Positions 1 to 9,587 of a stretch of DNA of 64,000 bases are shown here, piece after piece. The number at the start of each line of letters is the position of its first letter. The first letter of the stretch is position 1. Source of the stretch: an uncultured Mycoplasmatota bacterium (lineage in GTDB: Bacteria; Bacillota_I; Bacilli_A; RF39; UBA660); the NCBI GenBank assembly GCA_900548695.1, contig URLC01000003.1, forward strand, positions 129,247-193,246. Direction: 5' to 3'. The notes under the pieces are model-generated. The model saw only the letters and a list, made by a program, of their open reading frames with translations. It had not been told where the DNA came from and ran no database searches. Position numbers and translations under genes: made by a program.

Positions 1-883
1 TAAAAGAAATATAATCTTTCTTAGTGAGTTTATCTCTATGTTCTATCATATTGTAACAACTAATAGTGAGCAAAACAATGAAGCAACTAAATAAAACATC
101 TTTCCACATAACTACACTATAATATCCAAACAGTGGATTAATAGCAAAATATATCATTACTCCTATTATTACTTTTTTATTTATATTTTTTTTATATAAA
201 AATGTAATAAGTGATGCAAAGATTGTTGCCATTAAAAATAATTGAATAAACGTACAAGTAGCTAATACTCCATCAGTACTGTTGAACAAAAACTCTCCAA
301 TAATACAACATACTCTTAAAAATATAGCATAAGCAAATGTATGGTTATCCATCATTACCAAATGGCTTTGTGACTTATAAAAAATTCCCATTCCATCTGG
401 AGATATAGTAGCAGGAAAAAATGATAAAAAATATGGTAACCAACAAATTATTAAAATTATTAAGGAAATTAGAAAAACTTTTTTAGATCTTAGTTTTTTG
501 GGTTTTTCAGTTGTGATACTTAATTTTAATAATTTGGGTATTAAAAAAGTTAAAATTGTATATATAAATCCAAAATTCCCAATCAAAGTGATGATTGACT
601 TTATTGTTAATAATTGATTAAAAACACTTATATTTCTACTATCAATCAGTTCTAAACATAGTGAACCAAATACCAATAAAAATGACAGAAAAAGTGATAT
701 CAATATCAAATCTTTATTTTTTCTTGATAATTTGAAATATTTTAAGAAAATAATGCATATAAAACAGAATATGATTAATGATATGAAATCATAACTTTTT
801 ATGTTTCCAGTATAGATTAGCGAAATGTATGATACTATCGCAAAAATAACACTAATAATTGTACTTATATTTTTCTTTTTCAT
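1..883 (-). CDS. Partial multi-spanning membrane protein, DUF6020/GT-C-like (C-terminus beyond window)
   Basis: An open frame runs from an ATG at 881-883 to the left edge without a stop, giving 294 codons; the C-terminal end lies outside the window. The protein starts MKKKNISTIISVIFAIV and is almost wholly hydrophobic, with about eight membrane segments. A loop near residues 145-165 reads SPDGMGIFYKSQ followed by DNHTFAY, which resembles the S-D-S/T and N-H-P loop of DUF6020 and related GT-C-type polymer glycosyltransferases. The upstream acyltransferase gene stops 1 nt before this ATG, so the two are probably translationally coupled in the polysaccharide operon. The membrane topology is seen directly; the family call is by resemblance, and a transport or polymerase role is inference. 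Confidence 0.6.
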   Translation of the reverse strand, partial: MKKKNISTIISVIFAIVSYISLIYTGNIKSYDFISLIIFCFICIIFLKYFKLSRKNKDLILISLFLSFLLVFGSLCLELIDSRNISVFNQLLTIKSIITLIGNFGFIYTILTFLIPKLLKLSITTEKPKKLRSKKVFLISLIILIICWLPYFLSFFPATISPDGMGIFYKSQSHLVMMDNHTFAYAIFLRVCCIIGEFLFNSTDGVLATCTFIQLFLMATIFASLITFLYKKNINKKVIIGVMIYFAINPLFGYYSVVMWKDVLFSCFIVLLTISCYNMIEHRDKLTKKDYISF

Positions 884-884
884 A

Positions 885-1838
885 CTAATTCTCCCCTAAT
901 ATAAATTTTAACTTGGATTTTCTAATTAAATTACTTAATAGTAATGCTATACCACCAAAGACCATAAAGTTAATTACAACTACTATTATTGGATTTGCGT
1001 TTGTTAAATATGTATAAGTAATATAAACAAGTGGTGAATGTATTAGATATATTCCATAACTATTATCACTGATTATTTTCATTAACTTTATATCTTTACC
1101 ATTTATAGTTTGATAAATTAAAATTATAAGTGAGGTAACAAAAGCAAACTCTAATAGCCTAATATTTTTAAACCATAACATAATTAAAAATGAAAGAAAC
1201 GTTATGAAAATTAATAAATGTAAATTTATCTTTTTGTTTTGATGTTTATTTATTAACATTCCAATATAAAAATAATAAAAATAACATAGTGCTTGATTTA
1301 AGTAAGGATAAATGTTTATATATATTGATAAGTAGGAAATTGCTAACAATAGTAAAGTTATCAGAAGTTCATAGCGTTTATTAAATACTTTTTTCATAAA
1401 ATACGCTATCATAAATATTATAAATAAAGTTGGCAAATACCAAAGATGGCCAGAATCCGTTCCCAAAAATAATTTACTAATTATTTGAAATAAAGTTAAA
1501 TTTTGATATCCACTATAACCTATTAATAATTTGATTGGAATCATCCAAAATATCCCTATCATTAAAAATGGAATTAATAATCTTTTAAACTTTTTCTTAA
1601 AGAAATTTTTAAAATCACTTTTTTTATTTATGGAATAATAAAATAAAAAGCCCGAAAGCGAAAAAAATAATGGCATTTGAATAATATTGATAAATGATTT
1701 GAGGTAATCCAAAATCGGTACATCATATATACTCTCAAAAAATCCCCAACTTTTAGAATATAAAATTATACTATGACCTAGTACTACAATTATAATTGCT
1801 AGTGCCCTAATATTAACTATTTTACTATTTCTCATCAT
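885..1838 (-). CDS. Membrane acyltransferase, acyltransferase 3 family (surface polymer O-acylation)
   Basis: This 317-residue integral membrane protein has about nine or ten hydrophobic helices. The N-terminus carries the family hallmark R-A-L-A-I followed by LGHS, where His is the proposed catalytic residue. It also has the RLLIPF segment after helix 2 and the GHLWYLP motif near residue 130. Acyltransferase 3 (OafA/OatA) proteins move acetyl or other acyl groups from the cytoplasm onto sugars at the outer face of the membrane. There is no extracellular SGNH domain, so it is the short form. It sits among glycosyltransferases, so the likely target is the surface polysaccharide made by this cluster. 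The start could be either of two adjacent ATG codons. Confidence 0.85.
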   Translation of the reverse strand: MMRNSKIVNIRALAIIIVVLGHSIILYSKSWGFFESIYDVPILDYLKSFINIIQMPLFFSLSGFLFYYSINKKSDFKNFFKKKFKRLLIPFLMIGIFWMIPIKLLIGYSGYQNLTLFQIISKLFLGTDSGHLWYLPTLFIIFMIAYFMKKVFNKRYELLITLLLLAISYLSIYINIYPYLNQALCYFYYFYIGMLINKHQNKKINLHLLIFITFLSFLIMLWFKNIRLLEFAFVTSLIILIYQTINGKDIKLMKIISDNSYGIYLIHSPLVYITYTYLTNANPIIVVVINFMVFGGIALLLSNLIRKSKLKFILGEN

Positions 1839-1880
1839 TTCTCACCAACTTTTTTCTATATAAACTTATCGGATAATTTA

Positions 1881-4424
1881 TTATTTAAACCACACACTCA
1901 TATCCACATTCCCCTTAATACCAGGTACTTTTTCAGTTGATGAATATTGCCATCCATAATAATTACCTTGATATGTACAATAATGGTTATATTGTGCTAT
2001 CCATGTTATTTTATCTTTTATATATGGTGAATTTAGTGCTGTTTCTGCCCAACTTTTATTTGTATAAATTTGCCAATCTGAGTACCCATTTTGTCTCATT
2101 ATATTATCAAACCTTTTTATTAATGGTTCGTAATTTGAGTAATTCCATTGAGAATTCTTACCATTTTCCCAAATTTCTAAATCATAAAATATAGGATAAG
2201 ATAAGTGTGCCTCTGTTTCTTTAATGCTTTTAATTACTCTCAACGCCTCTAATTCAGCTTCATGCATAGTTCCTAAATCTGGTACTGTACTTACCATATC
2301 TTCAGCATAACTATAGATATATATACCATACGGCATTTCTAATCTGTTTAATTCTGAAATATTTCTTTTAAATTGTGAGTCAATGCTTGCACTTCCTGCA
2401 GCTACCCTTAATATGACCCCATCTACATCTCCTTGTGATTTCACTAAATCCCAATCAATTTTACCCTGGTGTGAAGAAACATCTATTACTTTTTTTACAT
2501 TTTTACCAATCATTACTCCTAAAGAGTTAAAGAAATACTTGGTACCAGCAATTGTACACCAATCCGTTGCGTATGTTCCATCTGGAAAATAATATCTAAT
2601 ATTACCATAAATATCAGTGGTAAAACCATCTTTTAGAGTTCCATCTTCGTTAAAAAGATAATTTACTCCATCAATTTGATGATTACCAATAAACATTTCT
2701 CCTGTTTCTAAGTCAAAATAGTACATAGGCCCATCAATGTTTACCCATCCTATTCGCATTTTTCCATCTACTCTACTAAAAAATCTAGTTTTATTATCCA
2801 CTTTTTGGAAACCTGTTTGCATTACCCCATTGCTTTCAAAATAATAGTAATAGCCATCTATTGCAAAAAATCCTGTTCGCATGTAATTATCATCACTTCG
2901 ACTAAAAAAATATGTTTTTCCATTTTGAATTTGAAAGCCTGAAACTCTAATTCCATTATCATTAAAGAAATATGTTTTCTCTCCTATTTTAGTAATACCT
3001 ATAGCCATTTGACCATTACTCTTAAAATATCTAGTACCATCATCCATAGTAACTAACCCTGTAATCATTTTACCATCTTGATTAAAATTATAATAGTGTC
3101 CATCTATCATAAAAAATCCTATTCTCATGTATGGGTCGTCGCTTCGATTAAAAAAATACATTTCATTATCTATTTCTTTAAAGCCTTTTATTACTCTTCC
3201 TTTTTCATAATAGTATCTTTTTCCATCTCTATCTTCCCAGCCATTTTTTGCGGTTCCATCATCATTAAATGAATATTCTATATAATCAATCTGAAAAGTT
3301 CCTGTTCGCATGTATGGGTCGTCTCCTCGACTAAAGAAATACAGTTTTCCATCTATTTCTTTAAATCCTTTTACAGTTTGACCTTTTTCATAGTAATACC
3401 TTTTCCCTTCTCTTTCATCCCAGCCATTTTTTGCGGTTCCATCATCATTAAATGAATATTCTATATAATCAATCTGAAAAGTTCCTGTTCGCATGTATGG
3501 GTCGTCTCCTCGACTAAAGAAATACAGTTTTCCATCTATTTCTTTAAATCCTTTTACAGTTTGACCTTTTTCATAGTAATACCTTTTCCCTTCTCTTTCA
3601 TCCCAGCCATTTTTTGCGGTTCCATCATCATTAAATGAATATTCTATATAATCAATCTGAAAAGTTCCTGTTCGCATGTATGGGTCGTCTCCTCGACTAA
3701 AGAAATACAGTTTTCCATCTATTTCTTTAAATCCTTTTACAGTTTGACCTTTTTCATAGTAATACCTTTTCCCTTCTCTTTCATCCCAGCCATTTTTTGC
3801 GGTTCCATCATCATTAAATGAATATTCTATATAATCAATTTGGAAGGTTCCTGTTCGCATGTATGGGTCGTCCCCTCGACTAAAGAAATATAAGCTATCA
3901 TCTATTTCTTTAAATCCTTTTATTACTTTTCCTTTTTCATAATAGTATCTTTTTCCATTTCTATCTTCCCAGCCATTTTTTGCGGTTCCATCATCATTAA
4001 ATGAATATTCTATATAATCAATTTGGAAGGTTCCTGTTCGCATGTATGGGTCGTCCCCTCGACTAAAGAAATATAAGCTATCATCTATTTCTTTAAATCC
4101 TTTTATTACTTTTCCTTTTTCATAATAGTATCTTTTTCCATTTCTATCTTCCCAGCCATTTTTTGCGGTTCCATCATCATTAAATGAATATTCTATATAA
4201 TCAATTTGGAAGGTTCCTGTTCGCATGTATGGATCGTCCCCTCGGCTAAAGAAATACAGTTTTCCATCTATTTCTTTGAACCCTTTTACAGCTTGACCTT
4301 TTTCGTAATAATATATTTTCCCATTTTGTTCTTTCCAGCCATCATTTAATGCTTTTGCATTAGTAGGAGTTACTAATAATAGCGTTACAAATAACAGTAA
4401 GCATAACTTGAGTGTTTTTTTCAT
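1881..4424 (-). CDS. Secreted cell-wall-binding muramidase: tandem wall-binding repeats plus C-terminal GH25 lysozyme domain
   Basis: The 847-residue protein begins with a signal peptide (MKKTLKLCLLLFVTLLLV, cleavage near the A-K-A around residue 25). Residues 27 to about 640 are aromatic and glycine-rich wall-binding repeats. The first six and part of a seventh are 61 residues long and nearly identical; later ones are shorter and degenerate, with GW...G..YYF patterns typical of choline- or cell-wall-binding modules. From about residue 645 to the end is a GH25 domain: VIDVSSHQG at its start, FYDLEIW carrying the D-x-E acidic pair, and a terminal WQYSS segment. GH25 enzymes cut the MurNAc-GlcNAc bond of peptidoglycan. 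The gene sits inside a polysaccharide biosynthesis cluster, 12 nt after a GT2 gene, which suggests the repeats may bind the polymer made there (inference). Confidence 0.92.
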   Translation of the reverse strand: MKKTLKLCLLLFVTLLLVTPTNAKALNDGWKEQNGKIYYYEKGQAVKGFKEIDGKLYFFSRGDDPYMRTGTFQIDYIEYSFNDDGTAKNGWEDRNGKRYYYEKGKVIKGFKEIDDSLYFFSRGDDPYMRTGTFQIDYIEYSFNDDGTAKNGWEDRNGKRYYYEKGKVIKGFKEIDDSLYFFSRGDDPYMRTGTFQIDYIEYSFNDDGTAKNGWDEREGKRYYYEKGQTVKGFKEIDGKLYFFSRGDDPYMRTGTFQIDYIEYSFNDDGTAKNGWDEREGKRYYYEKGQTVKGFKEIDGKLYFFSRGDDPYMRTGTFQIDYIEYSFNDDGTAKNGWDEREGKRYYYEKGQTVKGFKEIDGKLYFFSRGDDPYMRTGTFQIDYIEYSFNDDGTAKNGWEDRDGKRYYYEKGRVIKGFKEIDNEMYFFNRSDDPYMRIGFFMIDGHYYNFNQDGKMITGLVTMDDGTRYFKSNGQMAIGITKIGEKTYFFNDNGIRVSGFQIQNGKTYFFSRSDDNYMRTGFFAIDGYYYYFESNGVMQTGFQKVDNKTRFFSRVDGKMRIGWVNIDGPMYYFDLETGEMFIGNHQIDGVNYLFNEDGTLKDGFTTDIYGNIRYYFPDGTYATDWCTIAGTKYFFNSLGVMIGKNVKKVIDVSSHQGKIDWDLVKSQGDVDGVILRVAAGSASIDSQFKRNISELNRLEMPYGIYIYSYAEDMVSTVPDLGTMHEAELEALRVIKSIKETEAHLSYPIFYDLEIWENGKNSQWNYSNYEPLIKRFDNIMRQNGYSDWQIYTNKSWAETALNSPYIKDKITWIAQYNHYCTYQGNYYGWQYSSTEKVPGIKGNVDMSVWFK
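3241..4338 (-). repeat. Six tandem 183-bp in-frame repeats within the GH25 muramidase gene
   Basis: The start of the unit recurs at 3241, 3424, 3607, 3790, 3973 and 4156, always exactly 183 bp (61 codons) apart. The three copies at 3241-3789 look identical base for base. The two copies at 3790-4155 are identical to each other but differ from the first three (WEDRNGKRYYYEKGKVIKG against WDEREGKRYYYEKGQTVKG). The copy at 4156-4338 is a third, slightly diverged version. Identity including synonymous sites points to recent duplication or gene conversion. Confidence 0.95.
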
Positions 4425-4436
4425 TAAACTATCCTC

Positions 4437-5384
4437 CTATTTTCCTAAGTTATATAAATACACATAAATTTTTGTTAATATCTTATTTTTTTCGATTGTT
4501 CTTTTTAATATTCCTCTACTTTGGTAATATTTATTGTTCTTATAGTCCGATACTTCTTGGTTTAAATACTTAAAACTTTCTTCTATGAATTGCATGCCTA
4601 TTTTCTTATCTTTTTGGACTCTTTGTTGAATCGTATAGTTAGTAATCATTCTTACTGTTAATTTATCTAAAGATTCTTTTATATAATCTTTACCCTTAAA
4701 ATATTTTCTTATTTTATCGACTATTTTTAAGATATCAAAAACTCTTTTATCTCTCACTGTTGTTTCACTATTACCGTGAATTACATAATAATTTAAACAT
4801 TTATTGACTTTCCCTATTCTATTGGCTTTATCTAAGGTCTCTATTACAAATGGGGCATCTTCATATTTTAAGTCTTCCACAAATCTTATATTGTTGTCTT
4901 TTACTAGTGATGTCTTATAAATCTTGTTCCATGGTGAAAGATTTATATCATATAAAAGATTAGGACTATTTTTTAATGTTGTTGGTTTAAAAGATGGTAA
5001 TTTCTCTTCTATATTTTCATTATTTATGACTTTATAATAGTCACAGACTACCATATCTAAACTATTAGAAAAAGCTTTATCAAACATTAATTTAGCCATG
5101 TTTTTATCAATATAATCATCACTATCAACAAACATGAGATATTTTCCTTTTGCTTTTTCTATACCAAAATTTCTAGTCTTTCCTATTCCCTGATTTTCAT
5201 TTTTAAAATATTTGATTCGTTTATCTTTATAGCTTTTTATTATTTTCTCAGAGTTATCTGTTGAACCATCATTTATTAAAATTATCTCAATTTCTTTTTT
5301 GGTTTGATTTAGTAGTGATTCAATACATTTATCTAAATAATTTTCTGCATTATAAATTGGAACTATAATACTAATATCTGGCAT
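4437..5384 (-). CDS. GT2 (GT-A fold) glycosyltransferase
   Basis: The 315-residue protein opens with ISIIVPIYNAENYLDKCI and carries INDGSTDNS and the metal-binding FVDSDDYID (DxD) of family 2 glycosyltransferases. The C-terminal part has an E-D-A-P-F segment that fits the usual acceptor/catalytic acidic region. There are no transmembrane helices, so it is cytosolic. It should transfer a sugar from a nucleotide donor to a lipid-linked or polymer acceptor. It lies 1 nt from the next GT2 gene in the same operon. Donor and acceptor cannot be read from sequence. Confidence 0.88.
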   Translation of the reverse strand: MPDISIIVPIYNAENYLDKCIESLLNQTKKEIEIILINDGSTDNSEKIIKSYKDKRIKYFKNENQGIGKTRNFGIEKAKGKYLMFVDSDDYIDKNMAKLMFDKAFSNSLDMVVCDYYKVINNENIEEKLPSFKPTTLKNSPNLLYDINLSPWNKIYKTSLVKDNNIRFVEDLKYEDAPFVIETLDKANRIGKVNKCLNYYVIHGNSETTVRDKRVFDILKIVDKIRKYFKGKDYIKESLDKLTVRMITNYTIQQRVQKDKKIGMQFIEESFKYLNQEVSDYKNNKYYQSRGILKRTIEKNKILTKIYVYLYNLGK

Positions 5385-5385
5385 C

Positions 5386-6327
5386 TTATTTATCCTTTTC
5401 TGTTTCTGAAGTTATATAAATTGGTCTTTTCTTTACTTCTAAATACAGTTTAGATAAATACATTCCAATTACTCCTAAAAAGAATAATTGTACTCCACTC
5501 ACAAACATAATCATGCAGGCAAGGCTTGGCCAACCACCTACTGGATCACCAAAAGCTAAGGTTTTAACTATAATTATAATTATGGCAATAAAAGCTATTA
5601 AACAAAAGATTAACCCTACTACTGCTGATATTACTAGTGGCATTGTAGAAAAAGCTAAAATTCCTTCCAAAGCGTATTTAAATAATTTCCAAAAATTAAA
5701 TTTTGAAGTTCCAGCTGCTCTTTCTGGAGTTTCATATTCAATCCATTTCGTATTGAAACCTACAAAACTAAAAATTCCTTTTGAATAGCGATTGTACTCT
5801 TTCATATCTACAATGGCATCTACCATTTTTCTTTTCATTAAGCGAAAATCTCTTGCTCCTGGAACTTGTGGTGTTGATGATATCTTACCAATTAATTTAT
5901 ACCAACAATTAGTAAAGAACTTTCTTACTAAGCCATAATCTTTATGACTTGGACTACATAAAGCAACACAATCATAATCTTTTTCTTTTATATCTTTATA
6001 CATTTCTTTAATCATACTAGGTGGATCTTGCATATCAGCATCCATAATAGCTACATAATCTCCTGTTGCGTTTTCTAATCCAGCATACATCCCTCCTTCT
6101 TTACCGAAGTTTCTAGAAAATGAGATGTACCTAACACGTTCATCCTTTTTAGCTAACTCTCTTAATATCTTTAAAGTATTATCCTTACTACCATCATTAA
6201 TAAATAAAAATTCAAAATCTAATTTTTTCATTTCAGATGCTATTTTAGTGATTTCTGGATAAAAAATAGGTAATGATTCTTCTTCATTATAACATGGCAC
6301 TATAATTGAAATTTTTTCTTTTTTCAT
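5386..6327 (-). CDS. GtrB/DPM1-type GT2 glycosyltransferase with two C-terminal membrane helices
   Basis: The 313-residue protein has the GT2 start IIVPCYNEEESLPIF, then FINDGSKDNT, then MDADMQDPP. The last motif is typical of enzymes that load glucose or mannose onto polyprenyl phosphate. Two hydrophobic helices lie near residues 230-255 and 265-290, the usual GtrB/YkcC arrangement. Proteins of this type make undecaprenyl-phosphate-linked sugars that are flipped by GtrA-like proteins. A GtrA homologue lies at 9571-9996 in the same operon, which supports that role. The exact sugar is unknown. Confidence 0.85.
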   Translation of the reverse strand: MKKEKISIIVPCYNEEESLPIFYPEITKIASEMKKLDFEFLFINDGSKDNTLKILRELAKKDERVRYISFSRNFGKEGGMYAGLENATGDYVAIMDADMQDPPSMIKEMYKDIKEKDYDCVALCSPSHKDYGLVRKFFTNCWYKLIGKISSTPQVPGARDFRLMKRKMVDAIVDMKEYNRYSKGIFSFVGFNTKWIEYETPERAAGTSKFNFWKLFKYALEGILAFSTMPLVISAVVGLIFCLIAFIAIIIIIVKTLAFGDPVGGWPSLACMIMFVSGVQLFFLGVIGMYLSKLYLEVKKRPIYITSETEKDK

Positions 6328-6354
6328 TTTACTCTACCTCTACTTCTTTTAGTT

Positions 6355-7275
6355 CTATTTTATCGTAATTTTATAATATAGTCTAGGACTTATTCGGATA
6401 ATAAACTTCTTTATTTTTCTTGGGATAGTATTTGCAATTAACTGATCAAATACTTTTTCCTGTTTCAATTTTTTCTTATACGATTTATAATCTTTAGTTT
6501 TTAACTCTGTTATTTTTAGAATTAAACTATTAGCTATAAAGCTTTTAAAGTATTTTTTTTCTAGATTTGTTTTATCTATCTCTTCAATTAAGTATTGATA
6601 ATGATTGTAAAAATCTTTGACTTTTTTCTTTGTTTTCTCATAATTTTCTGTATTCATAATACTACCTTTTCTTTGACGATAGTTATAACCTATATATGAT
6701 ATTGAAGTTACTGATTTAGCTTTTATTATAACTAATGGTATTAATCCAAAATCTTCATGAATCGTTCCTTTTTTGAAAGAAAATTTCTCTTTTTCATAAT
6801 ACTTTCTTTTTATAGCATAACACCAAGCATTTTCAACAAAATGATATTTTGTTAGAAACTTAAATGCCTCTTCTCCTGATTTATTTCTAAATGGTTCTTC
6901 AGGGTATTGTTTTTCTTCTTGATTATCAAAAACTTCTTTTATTTGGAATCTAACAACATCTGGATTATTTGTTAGTGCTTGATTAATCTTCTTTAAAGTA
7001 TCTTTTTCTAAATAATCGTCACTATCAACAAAAAGTAAATAATCTCCCGTTGCTTGTTTTGCTCCTGTATTTCTAGCAGCACTTAACCCTTGATTTTCTT
7101 GATTAATAATAGTAACTGGATATTTTTTTACAATATTCATGCTATTATCTTTAGTTCCATCATTTACAACAATTACTTCATAGTCTTTTAGAGATTGATT
7201 TTTTATACTATCTAAACAGTCTTTTATATAATCTTCTACATTGTAAACAGGTATTATGATACTAAACTTAGGCAT
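6355..7275 (-). CDS. GT2 glycosyltransferase
   Basis: The 306-residue protein has FSIIIPVYNVEDYIKDCL at the start, VVNDGTKDNS, and LFVDSDDYLEKD as the DxD region. A His-Glu-Asp segment (IHEDFGL) near residue 180 matches the acceptor-side acidic motif of wall and capsule GT2 enzymes. The C-terminal 60 residues are lysine-rich. Its ATG overlaps the TAA of the upstream fusion gene by one base (TAATG), which indicates translational coupling. It is cytosolic; the substrates are unknown. Confidence 0.88.
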   Translation of the reverse strand: MPKFSIIIPVYNVEDYIKDCLDSIKNQSLKDYEVIVVNDGTKDNSMNIVKKYPVTIINQENQGLSAARNTGAKQATGDYLLFVDSDDYLEKDTLKKINQALTNNPDVVRFQIKEVFDNQEEKQYPEEPFRNKSGEEAFKFLTKYHFVENAWCYAIKRKYYEKEKFSFKKGTIHEDFGLIPLVIIKAKSVTSISYIGYNYRQRKGSIMNTENYEKTKKKVKDFYNHYQYLIEEIDKTNLEKKYFKSFIANSLILKITELKTKDYKSYKKKLKQEKVFDQLIANTIPRKIKKFIIRISPRLYYKITIK

Positions 7276-9587
7276 TATATCACCTCATCAAATAATTTTT
7301 CTAAATTTTTCATTCTTCTTGCCTCTATTTTTTCTAAATCTATTGCTTTAACTCTCTTAGGACTTTCTAATATTTTAGCAACTTCTTTTTTCATTTTGCC
7401 TTCTTCTTTAGAAATTATATTAGCGTAATCTTTTCCTATGTTAATTTCATCATCACTCACATCAATTGTTGTGATCATTGGTACTTTTAGTGCGATGGCT
7501 TCTAGATACGTTACAGGGAAACCTTCATAATCAGAAGTTAATATTATATAATCAGCTAATTTCATATATGGATAGGGATTTACTTTACTACCCATAAATT
7601 TCACTCTAGTACTAACTTTATTCTTTTCTGCTTTTTCTTCATACATTTTTCTATCAGGCCCATCTCCTATTATCCATAGTTCTATTTCTTTTAACTCTTT
7701 TACTAAGTTAATTGCTCTTGAAACTTTTTTTGATGTATCATCTAATCTTCCTACAAAGACAAATAGTTTTTTATCTTTTGGTTTTTTTTCTGTTATTTTT
7801 TCATTACTTTTTGCAATAATTTCTTTTTGATCAATAAAATTGTTAAATACTAAGCTTTTGTCTATTAAATCTGGATAAAAAGCTAGAAAATCTTTTTTAG
7901 CTTCATTAGATACAAAAATTAAATGTTTAAAATTTATAATTTTTCGGCTATCAAAAAAATTTTTGAAGTCTTTTTCTTGTGGATAAATATATTTATAGTT
8001 ACTGTGAATATAAATACTATTATTTCTAGATGCTATTTTTGATAATTTATTACCACTTAAACTATATGTTGCATAGCAACAACTAAAATCGTAAGTATTG
8101 TAATTTAAAATACAAAAGAAAATTCTTTTAGTTAAATTAATAACTTTTCTAATCATTTTATTTTGATTATTATTCACCTTAAATTCTTTCACTAGTATTT
8201 CTTCTTTTATCTTATCTAGTAGTATTCCCTTTTTATTTTCTAAAACAATTTCAACAGCGTATTTATCTAGATTAATTTTGTTTACTAAATTTATTAAAGC
8301 TTTTTCTATTCCCCCTATATTTAAGTCATAGGCAGTAAACAGTAGTGTAGGCTTTTTCTTTTCTAATTTTAATAGTAAAACCGCAACTAATATACTCACT
8401 GCTGGTGCCGTTATAATATGACCTGTAAAGAAACTTAAGAAAATACTTAACAATATACTTACATATAACATGTATTGTTCAAAGTCTAATTTTTTTCTCT
8501 GTTTCATAATTAAGTAAAAAATAGAGCCATAAATAGCAAAGTATAAAATAAAACCTATGATACCTTGTGAATAATAAATATCGAAGTAGTCCATTTCAAT
8601 TGCTTTAGCTTCTTTTGTTCCATTTAAGTAACCAATTCCAAATAACTTTTGGTAAACACTAGCATCTGTGTAGTCTCTTTGCCTATTTTTTAGAAATGTT
8701 AATCTTTGACTAAAGATAAAATGATCAATTAATTCTTTTTCTTCTAGAACTTCGCCTATATTATCTACTTTTAAATAATTTAGATGAGTTTTTATATTTT
8801 TATAAAAGTTTGTTCTTGGTAAAATCATCATTAAAGAACTTACTGCTACTACTAAAGCTATTAATGATATCGTTATTGCTTTATATTGTTTATTTTTTAT
8901 TTTTTTATAAATAAACCATAAATAAGCAAAACCTACAGTAATTCCTAATGATAATAATGGAGATTTAGTTCCTATTGTTAGAATTACTGCTAAATATAAT
9001 ATACTAATTAATATGGTTGGAAGTATTTTTTTACTGGTTACCAATATTATAATCATAATTGGAGTTAGTAAAGAAATAATCCCGCTTATTTCATTTGCTG
9101 AATTAAAAAAACCTAGTGTTCCTTTTTTTGTTATTTCGTAACTTTCAAATCCCATATTTAGACAATTTGGTACTAGTATACAGACTAAATATGTGATTAA
9201 AACTACTATTAAAGTCATATTACTAACTTTAATTTCATCCTTAACCCCATATAAAGCGAGTAGTAAAACTGGAAAATAAAATACTCTACATAATCCTTGA
9301 ATTTCTGAAAAAAGGCCTGCTCCATCTTTATAAAAGACTATTCCTAATATATAAAAAATTCCATAAATAATTAATAGCCCATAGTATTTCCAAAGTACTT
9401 TTTTCTTGTACACAAATAATACAGAATATAGAATAAATCCTAAAAATAACATTCTGATCATAATTCCTAATGTAATATTTACATGCCAGATATGGATTCC
9501 TAAACCTGTAATTAAGTCTAATATTGGTTGTAGTAGTATAAAAATAATTAATAATATATTAAAATTTTTTTTAATCCAATTGTTCAT
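7275..9587 (-). CDS. Fusion protein: Wzy/O-antigen-ligase-like membrane half plus GT4 glycosyltransferase half
   Basis: The 770-residue protein has two clear halves. Residues 1 to about 405 hold about eleven hydrophobic helices and a large loop near 265-330, with FFNSANEISGIISLL resembling the N-S-x-x-x-G region of O-antigen ligases and Wzy polymerases. From about residue 410 the sequence becomes a soluble GT4 enzyme: LLFTAYDLNIGGIEKALI at its start, VFVGRLD, IIGDGPD, and the EGFPVTYLE (E-x7-E) nucleotide-sugar motif near the end. The frame is continuous, with no sign of a frameshift joining two genes. Single-chain coupling of chain polymerisation or ligation with glycosyl transfer is inferred. 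The start is 17 nt inside the end of the gtrA-like gene. Confidence 0.85.
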   Translation of the reverse strand: MNNWIKKNFNILLIIFILLQPILDLITGLGIHIWHVNITLGIMIRMLFLGFILYSVLFVYKKKVLWKYYGLLIIYGIFYILGIVFYKDGAGLFSEIQGLCRVFYFPVLLLALYGVKDEIKVSNMTLIVVLITYLVCILVPNCLNMGFESYEITKKGTLGFFNSANEISGIISLLTPIMIIILVTSKKILPTILISILYLAVILTIGTKSPLLSLGITVGFAYLWFIYKKIKNKQYKAITISLIALVVAVSSLMMILPRTNFYKNIKTHLNYLKVDNIGEVLEEKELIDHFIFSQRLTFLKNRQRDYTDASVYQKLFGIGYLNGTKEAKAIEMDYFDIYYSQGIIGFILYFAIYGSIFYLIMKQRKKLDFEQYMLYVSILLSIFLSFFTGHIITAPAVSILVAVLLLKLEKKKPTLLFTAYDLNIGGIEKALINLVNKINLDKYAVEIVLENKKGILLDKIKEEILVKEFKVNNNQNKMIRKVINLTKRIFFCILNYNTYDFSCCYATYSLSGNKLSKIASRNNSIYIHSNYKYIYPQEKDFKNFFDSRKIINFKHLIFVSNEAKKDFLAFYPDLIDKSLVFNNFIDQKEIIAKSNEKITEKKPKDKKLFVFVGRLDDTSKKVSRAINLVKELKEIELWIIGDGPDRKMYEEKAEKNKVSTRVKFMGSKVNPYPYMKLADYIILTSDYEGFPVTYLEAIALKVPMITTIDVSDDEINIGKDYANIISKEEGKMKKEVAKILESPKRVKAIDLEKIEARRMKNLEKLFDEVI

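Noticed and set aside
3241..4338. Regularly spaced repeats as a possible CRISPR array or DNA satellite
   Set aside because: The period is 183 bp, a multiple of three, with no unique spacers, and the units code for in-frame wall-binding modules.
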